Positions 9,742-18,331 of a stretch of DNA of 64,000 bases are shown here, in pieces. Made by a program: the position numbers and the translations under genes. Under the pieces are notes generated by a model. The model was not told the origin of the DNA, made no database searches, and saw only the letters and a list, made by a program, of their open reading frames with translations. Within the stretch, counting starts at the first letter, position 1, and every line of letters starts with the position of its first letter. The stretch is from positions 31,207-95,206 of the forward strand of contig NZ_CADIKI010000028.1 of the NCBI RefSeq assembly GCF_902859935.1, in the 5' to 3' direction. This stretch comes from Paraburkholderia fynbosensis (GTDB lineage Bacteria > Pseudomonadota > Gammaproteobacteria > Burkholderiales > Burkholderiaceae).

Positions 9742-9901
9742 TTGACCGCAAATCCATTGCAACACGCCGTGAAAAACCGGGCAAGGATAAAAGCAGTTTC
9801 ATTTTCCCGACGCCGTTCTGGTAGGTCGCCTCGGCTAGGCTAATGCCATCCCGCTACATTGTTCGCGGGACGACTCGAACCTTCTCGTGGATGGAATGAA
9901 A

Positions 9902-10252
9902 ATGAGGCTTACAACGAAACCCTTTGTCACCGCCCTTCTTCTGATCGGCAGCGCGTCGGCGATGGCCTCGCCGGGACTGACACAACAGCAATGCCACGAT
10001 TACCCATTCGAACAGTTGAAAGGCGAAGTGACACACCAGCAATTGATGCGGGAATTGAACGAGCTGGAAGCGGCCGGTTACAATCCCGACGACGCCAACA
10101 CCTATCCTGATGATCTGGAACAGGCGCAACAGAAGTTGCAAGCCGAGTATCGCGCGGACTGTGTCCCCGCTGCAGCGCACCTCTCCCCCAGCGCCCCGCA
10201 AACGTCAGCCGGTGTAGCGCCCGCGCAAGCGGCGCATCAGCCGGCCGGTTGA
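9902..10252 (+). CDS. Small secreted DUF4148-type protein
   Basis: This protein is 116 aa from the preferred ATG. Earlier in-frame starts exist at 9887 (GTG) and 9896; 9902 has the best-spaced purine run upstream. A cleavable signal peptide ends near SAMASPG. The mature part has LTQQQCHDYPFEQLKGE, then LMRELNELEAAGYNPDDANTYP, the helical L..EL..LE.AGY.P...YP pattern of DUF4148 proteins that are numerous in Burkholderia and relatives. The C-terminus is Ala/Pro-rich. Its molecular function is unknown. Confidence 0.8.
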   Translation: MRLTTKPFVTALLLIGSASAMASPGLTQQQCHDYPFEQLKGEVTHQQLMRELNELEAAGYNPDDANTYPDDLEQAQQKLQAEYRADCVPAAAHLSPSAPQTSAGVAPAQAAHQPAG

Positions 10253-10384
10253 CACGGGCCAGCGTCAATGTACCAAGCGTAAGCATTTCGATTTAACAAA
10301 GCAGCGCGCACAACGTCATGCGTCTTGAGCGGTTCGCTGCGCGGCCTCACGCTCGGGTAATTCAACAATGTGATGGAGTGGACT

Positions 10385-10708
10385 ATGAAGACCGTATCCG
10401 GAAGTATTGGGGTGTCGATGTCGGCGCTCGTGGCGGCGCTAATGCTCGGTTCGGCGGGCGTTGCCTACGCTCAGCAGCCAGGCGACACCGGGGGCAGCAT
10501 GAGCGGTGCGGGCGCCGCTCCGGGAACGAGTCTGGGCACCGGGGCCGGCCCCAGCCCAATTCCGGGCACGGGAACCTCGCTTGCCACCACAAGAGGCATC
10601 GGCTCGGGGCCGGCGCTTAACAACATGCGGGCAAACGGCACGAGCCTGTATATGAACCCCGACCCACGCGCGCCAAATGTGACCGGCAGGGCCGCGCCGC
10701 CTCGATAG
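10385..10708 (+). CDS. Small secreted Gly/Ser/Thr-rich protein
   Basis: This 107-aa protein starts at the ATG preceded by GGAG. GTG and ATG codons 15 and 12 bases upstream are less well placed. A signal peptide ending VAYAQQ is followed by a low-complexity Gly/Ala/Ser/Thr/Pro mature chain. I recognise no domain. It resembles in style the secreted protein at 28088-28390 (signal peptide, then Gly-rich tail), but the two are not alignable by eye over their length. Confidence 0.65.
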   Translation: MKTVSGSIGVSMSALVAALMLGSAGVAYAQQPGDTGGSMSGAGAAPGTSLGTGAGPSPIPGTGTSLATTRGIGSGPALNNMRANGTSLYMNPDPRAPNVTGRAAPPR

Positions 10709-10771
10709 GCTCGGCTTGGCTTGGGGATGAGTTGGGTGGGGGTGATAGAACTCGCGGAACGAATAACTGAA

Positions 10772-10866
10772 GATTGCACGCGAAAGTAAACAGAGATTCC
10801 ACGGAAAAAAGAACTGGAATTCCACGGCAAAATGAATGCCGATTCTACGGCAAAGCGATGCTGATC
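10772..10866 (+). repeat. Four imperfect 22-26 bp tandem repeats, IS21-type terminal repeats
   Basis: Four units begin at about 10772, 10795, 10819 and 10841, each built on GATTCCACGGCAAA with a variable tail (GATTGCACGCGAAAG, GATTCCACGGAAAAA, ATTCCACGGCAAAA, GATTCTACGGCAAAG). Reiterated transposase-binding repeats of this size are characteristic of IS21-family ends. An IS21 istA N-terminal remnant lies about 450 bp to the right, so these probably mark one end of that element. Confidence 0.6.
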
Positions 10867-10873
10867 AAACCGC

Positions 10874-11200
10874 GTGGCGCGCGATCAACTGGTGACACTG
10901 ATCGTGCAGTTGCCGGCGCGCCTCATCGACGTGGAAACGTGCTCCTGCGCACATCATCGGGCTCGCGTGTTCCAGCAGCATGGCAATACGGTTAAACTCA
11001 TGGCGCCCAATTTTGTGGCGCCCTATAGCATGTCCGGCAAGCGCGGCAAGAACGACGCGGCGGATGCTGCTGCGATCTGCGAACGCTTTCCCTGCATTAG
11101 ACGCGACGCGGTGTCGCGGAAGAACGGACCGCGACCTACAACCGGTTGCGAGGCCTGTCCTTGGAAAAATTCGGCGCAGTGCTAAATATTGCGGGCTACC
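10874..11200 (+). pseudogene. IS110-family transposase remnant
   Basis: The frame at 10874 carries VETCSCAHHRARVFQQHGN, then VKLMAPNFVAPY and GKRGKNDAADAAAICE, the N-terminal RuvC-like (DEDD) region of IS110 transposases, including KNDxxDAxAI. The frame is lost near 11110. A neighbouring frame continues with a short LRGLSLEKFGAVL-like segment. The C-terminal serine-containing domain is missing. The fragment lies between the IS21-type repeats and the IS21 istA remnant, suggesting nested insertions. Confidence 0.7.
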
Positions 11201-11288
11201 TTCTGGAGCGCGCTGTCGATGGGTGTGGCATCCGCGGCGGGCGCTATATTCGGCGCGACTTGAGCCGTGACATTTTTCCGCGATACAG

Positions 11289-11392
11289 TCACTGGCCGAC
11301 GGCGCGGGCGATCTCCCGATGGTTAAAGCCCCTTTCGAAACGCAGGCGCAGTACTTCACGAATTTTACGCGTGGGCAATTTGGGTGTCCTAT
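11289..11392 (-). pseudogene. IS21-family istA N-terminal remnant
   Basis: The minus strand reads PKLPTRKIREVLRLRFERG, then FNHREIARAVGQ and a stop. This matches the start of IS21-family IstA (a PTRKIR.VLRL...G.. .R.IA...G helix-turn-helix). Only about 33 codons remain. It ends about 60 bp from the 3' end of the LuxR-type regulator gene and presumably belongs with the repeats at 10772-10866. Confidence 0.6.
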
Positions 11393-11450
11393 GTGGCTCG
11401 CGACAAAGCGTCGAGAGTTCCGTCATAGCTTCCGCGACCGTTCAGCTTTT

Positions 11451-12464
11451 TCAGGCCCTGTCCAGCGCCTTGATCGCAAGCGCAGCGCCAGCCGCGCGCG
11501 TCTCGACGTGCAGCTTACGGAACAGATGTTCGAGGTGCTTGTTCACCGTGCGCGGCGCCATGCCGAGAATGTCGCCGATATCGCGATTCGTCTTGCCGCG
11601 AGAGACCCAGAGCAGCACTTCGGCCTCACGCGCCGTCAAATTGAAGCGCGCCGCGAGTGTGCTGCTGTGCACAGTGTCATCGGTCTCCTTGAGGGTGAGG
11701 ATCCACTCTCCAGGATCGGGAGCGGAGGTTGCGCTCGCAGAACGCCGCACGTGTCCTGCGGTGAATTCGAGGACGGCGCCGGTTGGACTCCCGCGCCCGA
11801 GCCAGTCCGCAAACCAGTCGCGTAACAGCGGCGGCAACATGGGGTGCGCAACCGCTTGCACGAGGTCATCGGCGTGGCTGGCCCGGTAGGCAGAAATCTG
11901 CCGTGCCGCCTGCGGACTTTGCCAGCGGATCGCGCCATCGGCATTGACGATCAGCGCCGCACGCGCATCGAGCGACAGTGCAGCGTGCGCATAGAGCTGC
12001 GCGCGCGCGCGCTGCACGTGGGCGCCAATGCGCGCACAAACCTCGTCGGGCCGCACGGGTTTCGTCACATAGTCGATGCCGCCGACGCGAAATGCGCGCA
12101 CCACATGCTCGCTTTCCGTCAATGCAGTCATGAAGATCACAGGCAGATGTTCGTGACGAACGTCCTGCTTCAGGCAGCTGCAGGTCTCGAAGCCATCCAT
12201 GCCAGGCATCAGCGCGTCGAGCAACACGACGTCGGGCGTCACGCGTGCGAGGCGCTTGAGCGCCTCTTCGCCCGAGAGCGCGACCAGCACCGCGTAACCA
12301 TGTGCCTGAAGCGTATCGGAGAGAAGTGCGAGGTTGTCCGGCGTATCGTCGACAATCAACACGACGGGGCGCTCGCGCAGCCACGCGGGCGACGCATCGG
12401 TGGAGTTCACTGCGCGCGCGTCAAACGTCCGCGGCGCGGGACAGTCGGTCGAGTTCATGCTCAA
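11451..12464 (-). CDS. LuxR/NarL-type response regulator of the amide/urea module
   Basis: Response regulator of 337 aa. The receiver domain is at about residues 33-150, with IVDDTPDN, phosphoacceptor Asp in VVLLDALMPGMDG and Lys in YVTKPVRPDE. A linker resembling a degenerate PAS region follows. The C-terminal LuxR helix-turn-helix contains LTAREAEVLLWVSRGKTN and PRTVNKHLEHLFRKL. The gene overlaps the end of the permease-kinase gene by 44 bases, so the pair is co-translated. By position it should activate the divergent amide transporter operon, probably through the palindrome at 15923-15946 (inference). Confidence 0.93.
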   Translation of the reverse strand: MSMNSTDCPAPRTFDARAVNSTDASPAWLRERPVVLIVDDTPDNLALLSDTLQAHGYAVLVALSGEEALKRLARVTPDVVLLDALMPGMDGFETCSCLKQDVRHEHLPVIFMTALTESEHVVRAFRVGGIDYVTKPVRPDEVCARIGAHVQRARAQLYAHAALSLDARAALIVNADGAIRWQSPQAARQISAYRASHADDLVQAVAHPMLPPLLRDWFADWLGRGSPTGAVLEFTAGHVRRSASATSAPDPGEWILTLKETDDTVHSSTLAARFNLTAREAEVLLWVSRGKTNRDIGDILGMAPRTVNKHLEHLFRKLHVETRAAGAALAIKALDRA

Positions 12465-15400
12465 GCTCCCTTAGCTGAAAGCGTTCCGCCAGAACGCGCA
12501 ATCCGTCGATCTGCTCCTGTAGCGCGGGCCATGCCGCGCGCGCGGAGTCGAGTTGTTCGACCACGCCTTGCAGGTAGCCGACTTCGAGGTGTGCGCGCAG
12601 GCGTTCGAGCACCGCTTTCGGCCACGCGACATCCAGTGAAGCGCGCGTGACGAGCGGCGCGGTTTGCGCGGACGTGGACGGCTCGGATGCGATCCAGTCG
12701 AGCACGAGTAGCTGCGCGAGCTTGTCGAGCAACAGGTTGATCTGAAGCGGCTTCACGAGATATCCGGCGCATCCGGTCGCGCTCGCGCGCTCCCGATCGT
12801 CGGCAAATGCGTTAGCCGAAAGCAGCACGATCGGGGCGTTCGACAACTGGTTTTCGCGGATCAGCCGGCTGGCCTCGTAACCGTCCATCAGCGGCATTGA
12901 GATGTCGATGATGATCGCGTCGACGCTGTGCGTCGCCAGCCAGCGCAACGCGTCGGGGCCGCTCTCCGCCTCGGCCACGTCGAAGCCGAGCGGCGTCAGC
13001 AGCTGCACGACGATGCCGCGCTGATCCGCGAGATCGTCGACGACGAGAATCGCGCGCTGCGGCCCGCTATAGCCGCGGATCGCCGCGAGTTCAGTGCGCG
13101 CGTCGGCTGCACCGTTCACAGCTGGCGCGAACAGTCGCACAATGAAGCGCGTGCCGCGCCCGACCTCGCTGTCCACTTCGAGACTGCCACCGAGCGCCTG
13201 CGTGAGAAGCCGGCAGATCGTGAGTCCCAGCCCCGCGCCATGATCGTGCGCATGCGCCGCTTCGCCTCGCTCGAACGGCAGGAACAGGCGCTCCATCTCG
13301 GCCGGAAGAATTCCGGGGCCGGTGTCGACTACTTCGAACTTCAACGTGTCGAGCACGTGGCTCACGCGCAGCGTCACAGTACCGGTGGACGTGAAGCGAA
13401 TCGCGTTGCCGATCAGATTGGTCAGAATCTGACCCATGCATTTCTGGTCGGTACGCACGGTGGCGGGCAGGCGGCCCACGGTCTGCACGTCGAAAGCGAG
13501 CGCTTTCTCGAGCGCCTGGGGGCGCAGCATGGAGGTGACGTGCGCGACGAAATCCGCCAGTGACACGCGTGCGATGTTCAGTTCCAGCTTGCCCGCCTCG
13601 ATACGCGCGACGTCGAGCAGCCCATCGACGAGCGCAAGCAGATGTTCGCCGCTGCGCTGAATCGTTCGCACGGCGCTGTAGCGCATCGGCGAAAACTCCT
13701 CTTTCGCCTGCAAAAGCAACTGTGCGTAGCCGAGAATGCTGTTCAGCGGTGTGCGCAACTCGTGGCTCAATCCGGACACGTAGCGGCTTTTCGCCTGATT
13801 CGCCGATTCGGCGGCAGCCGTCGCGCGTTTGAGCGCGGCGTCGGTTTTCTGGTGAGCGTCAATTTCCTGCATCAGCAATTCGTTTTGCCGTTGCGATTCT
13901 TCCTGCGTGACGCGGCGGCTTTCGCGCTCCAGCACGAACCACCACGCCGCTATGCAACCGACGAGCGAAAGCGAGAAGAAGACCTTCAGAAAGCTGTGCC
14001 CAATCGCGCTGTCGATCGACGGTCCGTCGGCGGCGAGCGAGGTCACGCTCTGTGACCAGATCAGATAGAGCACGCTCGCGAGCACCGCGAGCATCGCGCA
14101 CACGAGGCTTGCATAGTGCATGAGCCGCAGCGCAGCCGGGCCGAGCCGCGCGCGCGGAAACACACGATGGAGAGCACGATCGGCTTGCGAGGCGAAGCGC
14201 GCATGCGGCTTGCAGCGATCGTGGCAGCGCGAGTCGAGCGAACAGCACAGCGAGCAGATCGTGCCGCCGTAGGCGGGGCAGAAGGCCGTGTCCTCGGGTT
14301 CGAAGGTGTTCTCGCAGATCGCGCAGCGAAGCGAAGTGGCGTCGCCCATGGGCTGCGCGGCGCGCGCGATGTAGTAACGTCCGCGCGTGACGATCGCGAG
14401 CACGGGCGCACAGGCGACCGCCACGCCGAACGCGATGAACGACGACATGGCTTGTGCCAGCAAGCCGAACATGCCGCTCTGCGCGAGCATCGCTGCTGCG
14501 GCGGCGATCAGCATCGCGCCTACGCCGACGGGATTCACGTCGTACAGATGCGCGCGTTTGAATTCGATATGACGCGGGCTAAGCCCAAGCGGCTTGTTGA
14601 TGACGAGATCTGCGAACAGTGCGCCGATCCATGCGATCGCGATGTTTGCGTAGAGCGACAGCACCTTGGCGATCGCCTCGAATACCCCCATTTCCACGAG
14701 CAGCAGTGCGATCATCACATTGAACACGAGCCACACCACGCGCCCCGGATGGCTGTGCGTCAGACGCGCAAAAAAATTCGACCACGCGAGCGAGCCCGCG
14801 TACGCATTCGTCACGTTGATCTTCAATTGCGAGACGATCACGAACAGCGTCATCGCGGGCAGCGCCCAGCTCGCGAGCCCAAACGGATCGAGCAGCAGGT
14901 GATAGGCGACGAGGTACATCTGGGTGGGCTGCGTGGCCTCCGCCGGACCGACTTCATACTGGATCGCGACGAAGGCGAGGAATGCGCCGCCGAGCATCTT
15001 GAGCGCACCGGGGACGATCCAGCCTGGTCCCGCCGACAGCAGCGCGAGCCACCAGCGCGCGTGGTTCTTTGCAGTCAGCGGCGGCAGGAAGCGCAAGTAA
15101 TCCACCTGTTCGCCGACCTGCACGATCAATGCAAACACCATGGTCGAGGCCTGCCCGAACGCGATCACGCTGAACGCGCGGCCTTGCGCAGCGAAGCCGG
15201 CAAAAGTCGTCCATTCGTGCACCAGGCCCGGATGGTGCCACAGCACAGCCGCATAGGGCAGGGCGAACAGTATCAGCCACAGCGGCTGAGTCCAGCTTTG
15301 CAGCCGATTGATCAGCGTGATGCCGAACATCACGATCGGAATCACGACGAGCGAACTCAGCACATAGGCGATCGCCAGCGAGATATGAAAGTAGAGTTGC

Positions 15401-15849
15401 AACGCGAGCGACATGATGGCCGCTTCGAGCGCGAAGAAAATAAACGTGAAGATGGCGTAGAGCAGCGAGGTGAGCGTCGAGCCGATATAGCCGAAGCCCG
15501 CGCCGCGCGTAAGCAGATCCATGTCGACGCCGTGGCGCGCGGCGTAATAGCTGATCGGCAGACTGGTAAGCCAGATGAGCACCGATACGACCGCAATCGC
15601 CCAGACCGCGTTCGTAAAGCCATAGTTGACGACGAGACTGCCGCCGATCGCTTCGAGCACCAGAAAAGACACGGCGCCGATTGCCGTGTTGGCGACGCGC
15701 AGTTCCGACCAGCGTCGAAACGAACGCGGCGTGAAGCGCAACGCGTAATCCTCGAGCGTTTCGTCTCCGACCCATGCATTGTAGTCGCGCCGCACCTTGA
15801 CGATGCGTTGGGTACTGGGCGTGCCCGCTGACGGGTGACTCTGGGGCAT
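12421..15849 (-). CDS. NCS1-type permease fused to hybrid histidine kinase
   Basis: The 1142-aa protein joins a transporter to a sensor kinase. Residues 1-490 resemble an NCS1 nucleobase/cation symporter with about twelve helices. Residues 505-550 hold a cysteine cluster (CAICENTFEPEDTAFCPAYG, then CSLCC, CHDRC), likely metal-binding. Two further membrane helices follow, then HisKA with SHELRTPLNSILGY (His near 694), an HATPase domain (NLIGNAIRF, DTGPGI, GAGLGL), a receiver with Asp in IIIDISMPLMDG near 978, and a C-terminal helical segment that may be an Hpt-like remnant. It lies opposite a short-chain amide/urea importer, so it probably senses that substrate, possibly by transporting it. 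Whether it transports is unknown. Confidence 0.9.
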   Translation of the reverse strand: MPQSHPSAGTPSTQRIVKVRRDYNAWVGDETLEDYALRFTPRSFRRWSELRVANTAIGAVSFLVLEAIGGSLVVNYGFTNAVWAIAVVSVLIWLTSLPISYYAARHGVDMDLLTRGAGFGYIGSTLTSLLYAIFTFIFFALEAAIMSLALQLYFHISLAIAYVLSSLVVIPIVMFGITLINRLQSWTQPLWLILFALPYAAVLWHHPGLVHEWTTFAGFAAQGRAFSVIAFGQASTMVFALIVQVGEQVDYLRFLPPLTAKNHARWWLALLSAGPGWIVPGALKMLGGAFLAFVAIQYEVGPAEATQPTQMYLVAYHLLLDPFGLASWALPAMTLFVIVSQLKINVTNAYAGSLAWSNFFARLTHSHPGRVVWLVFNVMIALLLVEMGVFEAIAKVLSLYANIAIAWIGALFADLVINKPLGLSPRHIEFKRAHLYDVNPVGVGAMLIAAAAAMLAQSGMFGLLAQAMSSFIAFGVAVACAPVLAIVTRGRYYIARAAQPMGDATSLRCAICENTFEPEDTAFCPAYGGTICSLCCSLDSRCHDRCKPHARFASQADRALHRVFPRARLGPAALRLMHYASLVCAMLAVLASVLYLIWSQSVTSLAADGPSIDSAIGHSFLKVFFSLSLVGCIAAWWFVLERESRRVTQEESQRQNELLMQEIDAHQKTDAALKRATAAAESANQAKSRYVSGLSHELRTPLNSILGYAQLLLQAKEEFSPMRYSAVRTIQRSGEHLLALVDGLLDVARIEAGKLELNIARVSLADFVAHVTSMLRPQALEKALAFDVQTVGRLPATVRTDQKCMGQILTNLIGNAIRFTSTGTVTLRVSHVLDTLKFEVVDTGPGILPAEMERLFLPFERGEAAHAHDHGAGLGLTICRLLTQALGGSLEVDSEVGRGTRFIVRLFAPAVNGAADARTELAAIRGYSGPQRAILVVDDLADQRGIVVQLLTPLGFDVAEAESGPDALRWLATHSVDAIIIDISMPLMDGYEASRLIRENQLSNAPIVLLSANAFADDRERASATGCAGYLVKPLQINLLLDKLAQLLVLDWIASEPSTSAQTAPLVTRASLDVAWPKAVLERLRAHLEVGYLQGVVEQLDSARAAWPALQEQIDGLRVLAERFQLRELEHELDRLSRAADV

Positions 15850-15922
15850 GGAGATGATCTGGATTGGTGCGCAAACGATCGGATCGGTGTCTGATGCAAA
15901 TTACATTCCAGTACGGCTGCGG

Positions 15923-15946
15923 GGAATACGTCAATCGACGTATTCC
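15923..15946. promoter_or_regulatory. Perfect palindrome, candidate operator of the amide module
   Basis: GGAATACGTC and its exact reverse complement GACGTATTCC flank a 4-base centre (AATC). The site is in the 181-bp gap between the permease-kinase gene and the divergent amide-binding-protein gene. LuxR/NarL-type regulators bind such dyads, and the cognate regulator is encoded at 11451-12464. No poly-T follows on either strand, so a terminator is unlikely. Confidence 0.6.
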
Positions 15947-16030
15947 GATCGCCAATTTGGCTTTCTACATTGCGTCCAACCTCGAACCAGCTCTCGCAAG
16001 AAGCGCAGGGCGACCGATAAGGAGAATGTG

Positions 16031-17305
16031 ATGTCCGCAGACGATCGAATCGATGATGATGCCCGCACGCCATCGCCGTTGCGCCGGAAACTGATCGGCG
16101 GCCTCGCCGCCGCGCCGTTGATGGCGCTGGGGCTGCCGCGTACTTCATTTGCGCAAACGCCGCCCACCGCGAAGGTGAACACCACCGGACTGGCGGTGAC
16201 GGACACCACGGTGACAGTCGGCCAGTTGCATTCGGCGACCGGCACGATGGCGATCTCCGAAACCGGTTCGATCCAGGCCGAACGCCTTGCGATCGAGCAG
16301 ATCAACGCAATGGGCGGCGTGCTCGGGCGCAAGATCCAGATCATTCAGGAAGACGGCGCCTCCGACTGGCCGACTTTCGCGGAGAAGTCGAAGAAGCTGC
16401 TCGAGAACGACCACGTCGCGGCCGTGTTCGGCTGCTGGACCTCGGCCTCGCGCAAGGCAGTGCTGCCGGTGTTCGAGAAAGACAATGGGCTGCTCTATTA
16501 CCCGACCTTCTACGAAGGGCTCGAACAATCGAAGAACGTGTTCTACACGGGCCAGGAAGCGACCCAGCAGATTCTCTGGGCGCTCGACTGGGCTTCGAAC
16601 ACGAAGAAGGCCAAGACGTTTTTCCTGATCGGTTCCGACTATATCTGGCCACGTACGTCGAACAAGATCGCGCGTCGTCATATCGAGCAGCATCTGCATG
16701 CGAAGGTCGTCGGCGAGGAGTATTACCCGCTCGGCACGACCGAGTTTGCGTCGCTGATGAACAAGATCAAGCTCGCGCGGCCGGACTGCATTTTTGCGAG
16801 CGTGGTGGGCGGCTCGAACGTTGCGTTCTACAAGCAACTCAAGGCGGCCGGTATCACTCCGCAGAAGCAGTTCCTGCTGACACTATCGGTAACCGAGGAC
16901 GAAGTGCTCGGCATCGGCGGCGACAACTTCGCGGGCTTCTATTCGTCGATGAAATACTTCGAGTCACTCGATAACGAGAACAACAAGAAGTTTGTCGCTG
17001 CGTTCAAGGCGCGCTACGGCCAGAAGTCCGTGATCGGCGACGTGACCCAGGCCGCGTATCTCGGCCCATGGATCTGGAAGGCCGCCTGCGAGCGCGCGGG
17101 CAGCTTCGACGTGAACAAGGTGGTGGCGTCGTCGGCGGGCATCGACGTGGCCAATGCGCCGCAGGGCTATGCGAAGGTCGATGCGAATCACCACCTGTGG
17201 AGCCGCTCGCTGATCGGACAGGGCCAGGCAGACGGCCAATTCAAGGTCGTCGCACAGTCTGACCAGCCGATCCAGCCGAACCCGTTCCCGAAGGGCTACA
17301 TGTAA
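16031..17305 (+). CDS. urtA: ABC transporter substrate-binding protein for urea/short-chain amides (UrtA/FmdD-like)
   Basis: Periplasmic binding protein of 424 aa. The ATG at 16031 is preceded by AAGGAGA; the open frame extends further upstream without a better start. The N-terminus PLRRKLIGGLAAAPLMALGL looks like a twin-arginine-type signal. The mature chain has the UrtA/AmiC-type fold signatures VGQLHSATGTMAISE, GCWTSASRKAVLPVFE and YPTFYEGLEQSKN. It heads an operon of two permeases, two ATPases and formamidase. Urea and short amides bind closely related proteins; formamidase next door favours amides. Confidence 0.9.
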   Translation: MSADDRIDDDARTPSPLRRKLIGGLAAAPLMALGLPRTSFAQTPPTAKVNTTGLAVTDTTVTVGQLHSATGTMAISETGSIQAERLAIEQINAMGGVLGRKIQIIQEDGASDWPTFAEKSKKLLENDHVAAVFGCWTSASRKAVLPVFEKDNGLLYYPTFYEGLEQSKNVFYTGQEATQQILWALDWASNTKKAKTFFLIGSDYIWPRTSNKIARRHIEQHLHAKVVGEEYYPLGTTEFASLMNKIKLARPDCIFASVVGGSNVAFYKQLKAAGITPQKQFLLTLSVTEDEVLGIGGDNFAGFYSSMKYFESLDNENNKKFVAAFKARYGQKSVIGDVTQAAYLGPWIWKAACERAGSFDVNKVVASSAGIDVANAPQGYAKVDANHHLWSRSLIGQGQADGQFKVVAQSDQPIQPNPFPKGYM

Positions 17306-17360
17306 TTCGTCAACCGCAGCTGCGCGGCGACGTAACGCGTCGCCGCGCGAGGAGCGCTCG

Positions 17361-18278
17361 ATGTCCGCTACCGACATTTTCAACATCACGCTGATGCAGG
17401 GCTTCGCCGGTCTGAGCCTGTTCAGCGTTCTGCTCCTGATGGGGCTTGGGCTCGCCGTGATCTTCGGCCAGATGGGCGTGATCAACATGGCGCACGGCGA
17501 GTTCATGACGATCGGCGCATATACCGTCTACATGTTTTCGTGGTTCTCGCAGAACGTCTGGCACGCGTTCACGCCGGTGTACTTTTTCTTCGCGATCGTC
17601 GCGGCGTTCGGCCTTGCGTTCGCGGCGGGCTGGCTCGCCGAATGGGCATTGATCCGCCATCTATACCGCCGTCCGCTCGACACGCTGCTCGCTACCTGGG
17701 GTCTGAGTCTCGGCATGCAGCAGGTGTTCCGCTCGACGTTCGGGCCGAAGGAAGTGAGTCCTGCGCTGCCCGACTGGCTGATGGGCTCGTGGGAGCCGGC
17801 GCCGGGCCTGGATATTCCAGTCAGCGGCATGTTCGTGATGGGACTCGCGCTGGTCATGACGGGCGGGTTGCTGCTCGCGCTCTACCGCTCGCGCTGGGGC
17901 CTGCGCGTGCGTGCCACGGTTGCCAACCGGTCCATGGCCAACGCTGCCGGCATCAACACGCGGCGCACTGACCGGATGACCTTCGCGATCGGCTGCGGTA
18001 TTGCGGGGGTGGCGGGCGCGGCGTTCACAGCGATCGGCTCGACCGGACCCACCAGCGGTTCTCTCTATATCGTCGATTCGTTTCTTGTCGTCACCTTTGG
18101 CGGCGCGGCGAGCTTGCTCGGCACTGTGGCCTCGGCGTTCGGCATCGCGCAGATGCAGTCGATCAGTGAGTTTTTCCTATCGGGTTCGATTGCACGCGTT
18201 CTTACGCTGCTGACTGTAGTCGTGATCCTGATGCTGCGTCCGCAAGGACTCTTTGCGTCGAAGGTGCGGCGCGTGTGA
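17361..18278 (+). CDS. urtB: Branched-chain-type ABC permease, UrtB-like
   Basis: Inner-membrane permease of 305 aa, LivH/UrtB family. It contains GLGLAVIFGQMGVINMAHGE near the start, the hallmark of LivH-type permeases, and AIGCGIAGVAGAAF later, with about eight hydrophobic helices. It starts 55 bp after the binding-protein gene with a GGAG Shine-Dalgarno seven bases before the ATG. It pairs with the next gene to form the translocation pore. Confidence 0.92.
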   Translation: MSATDIFNITLMQGFAGLSLFSVLLLMGLGLAVIFGQMGVINMAHGEFMTIGAYTVYMFSWFSQNVWHAFTPVYFFFAIVAAFGLAFAAGWLAEWALIRHLYRRPLDTLLATWGLSLGMQQVFRSTFGPKEVSPALPDWLMGSWEPAPGLDIPVSGMFVMGLALVMTGGLLLALYRSRWGLRVRATVANRSMANAAGINTRRTDRMTFAIGCGIAGVAGAAFTAIGSTGPTSGSLYIVDSFLVVTFGGAASLLGTVASAFGIAQMQSISEFFLSGSIARVLTLLTVVVILMLRPQGLFASKVRRV

Positions 18279-18331
18279 GCGCGGGGCGCCGTGCACGGCT
18301 CATTCACTGATTTATTCGTATGGAGATGGAC

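Noticed and set aside
14116..15831. 571-codon plus-strand frame opposite the permease-kinase gene
   Set aside because: It is antisense to a clear membrane-protein gene and is His/Arg/Asp-rich, the usual shadow of high-GC coding DNA.
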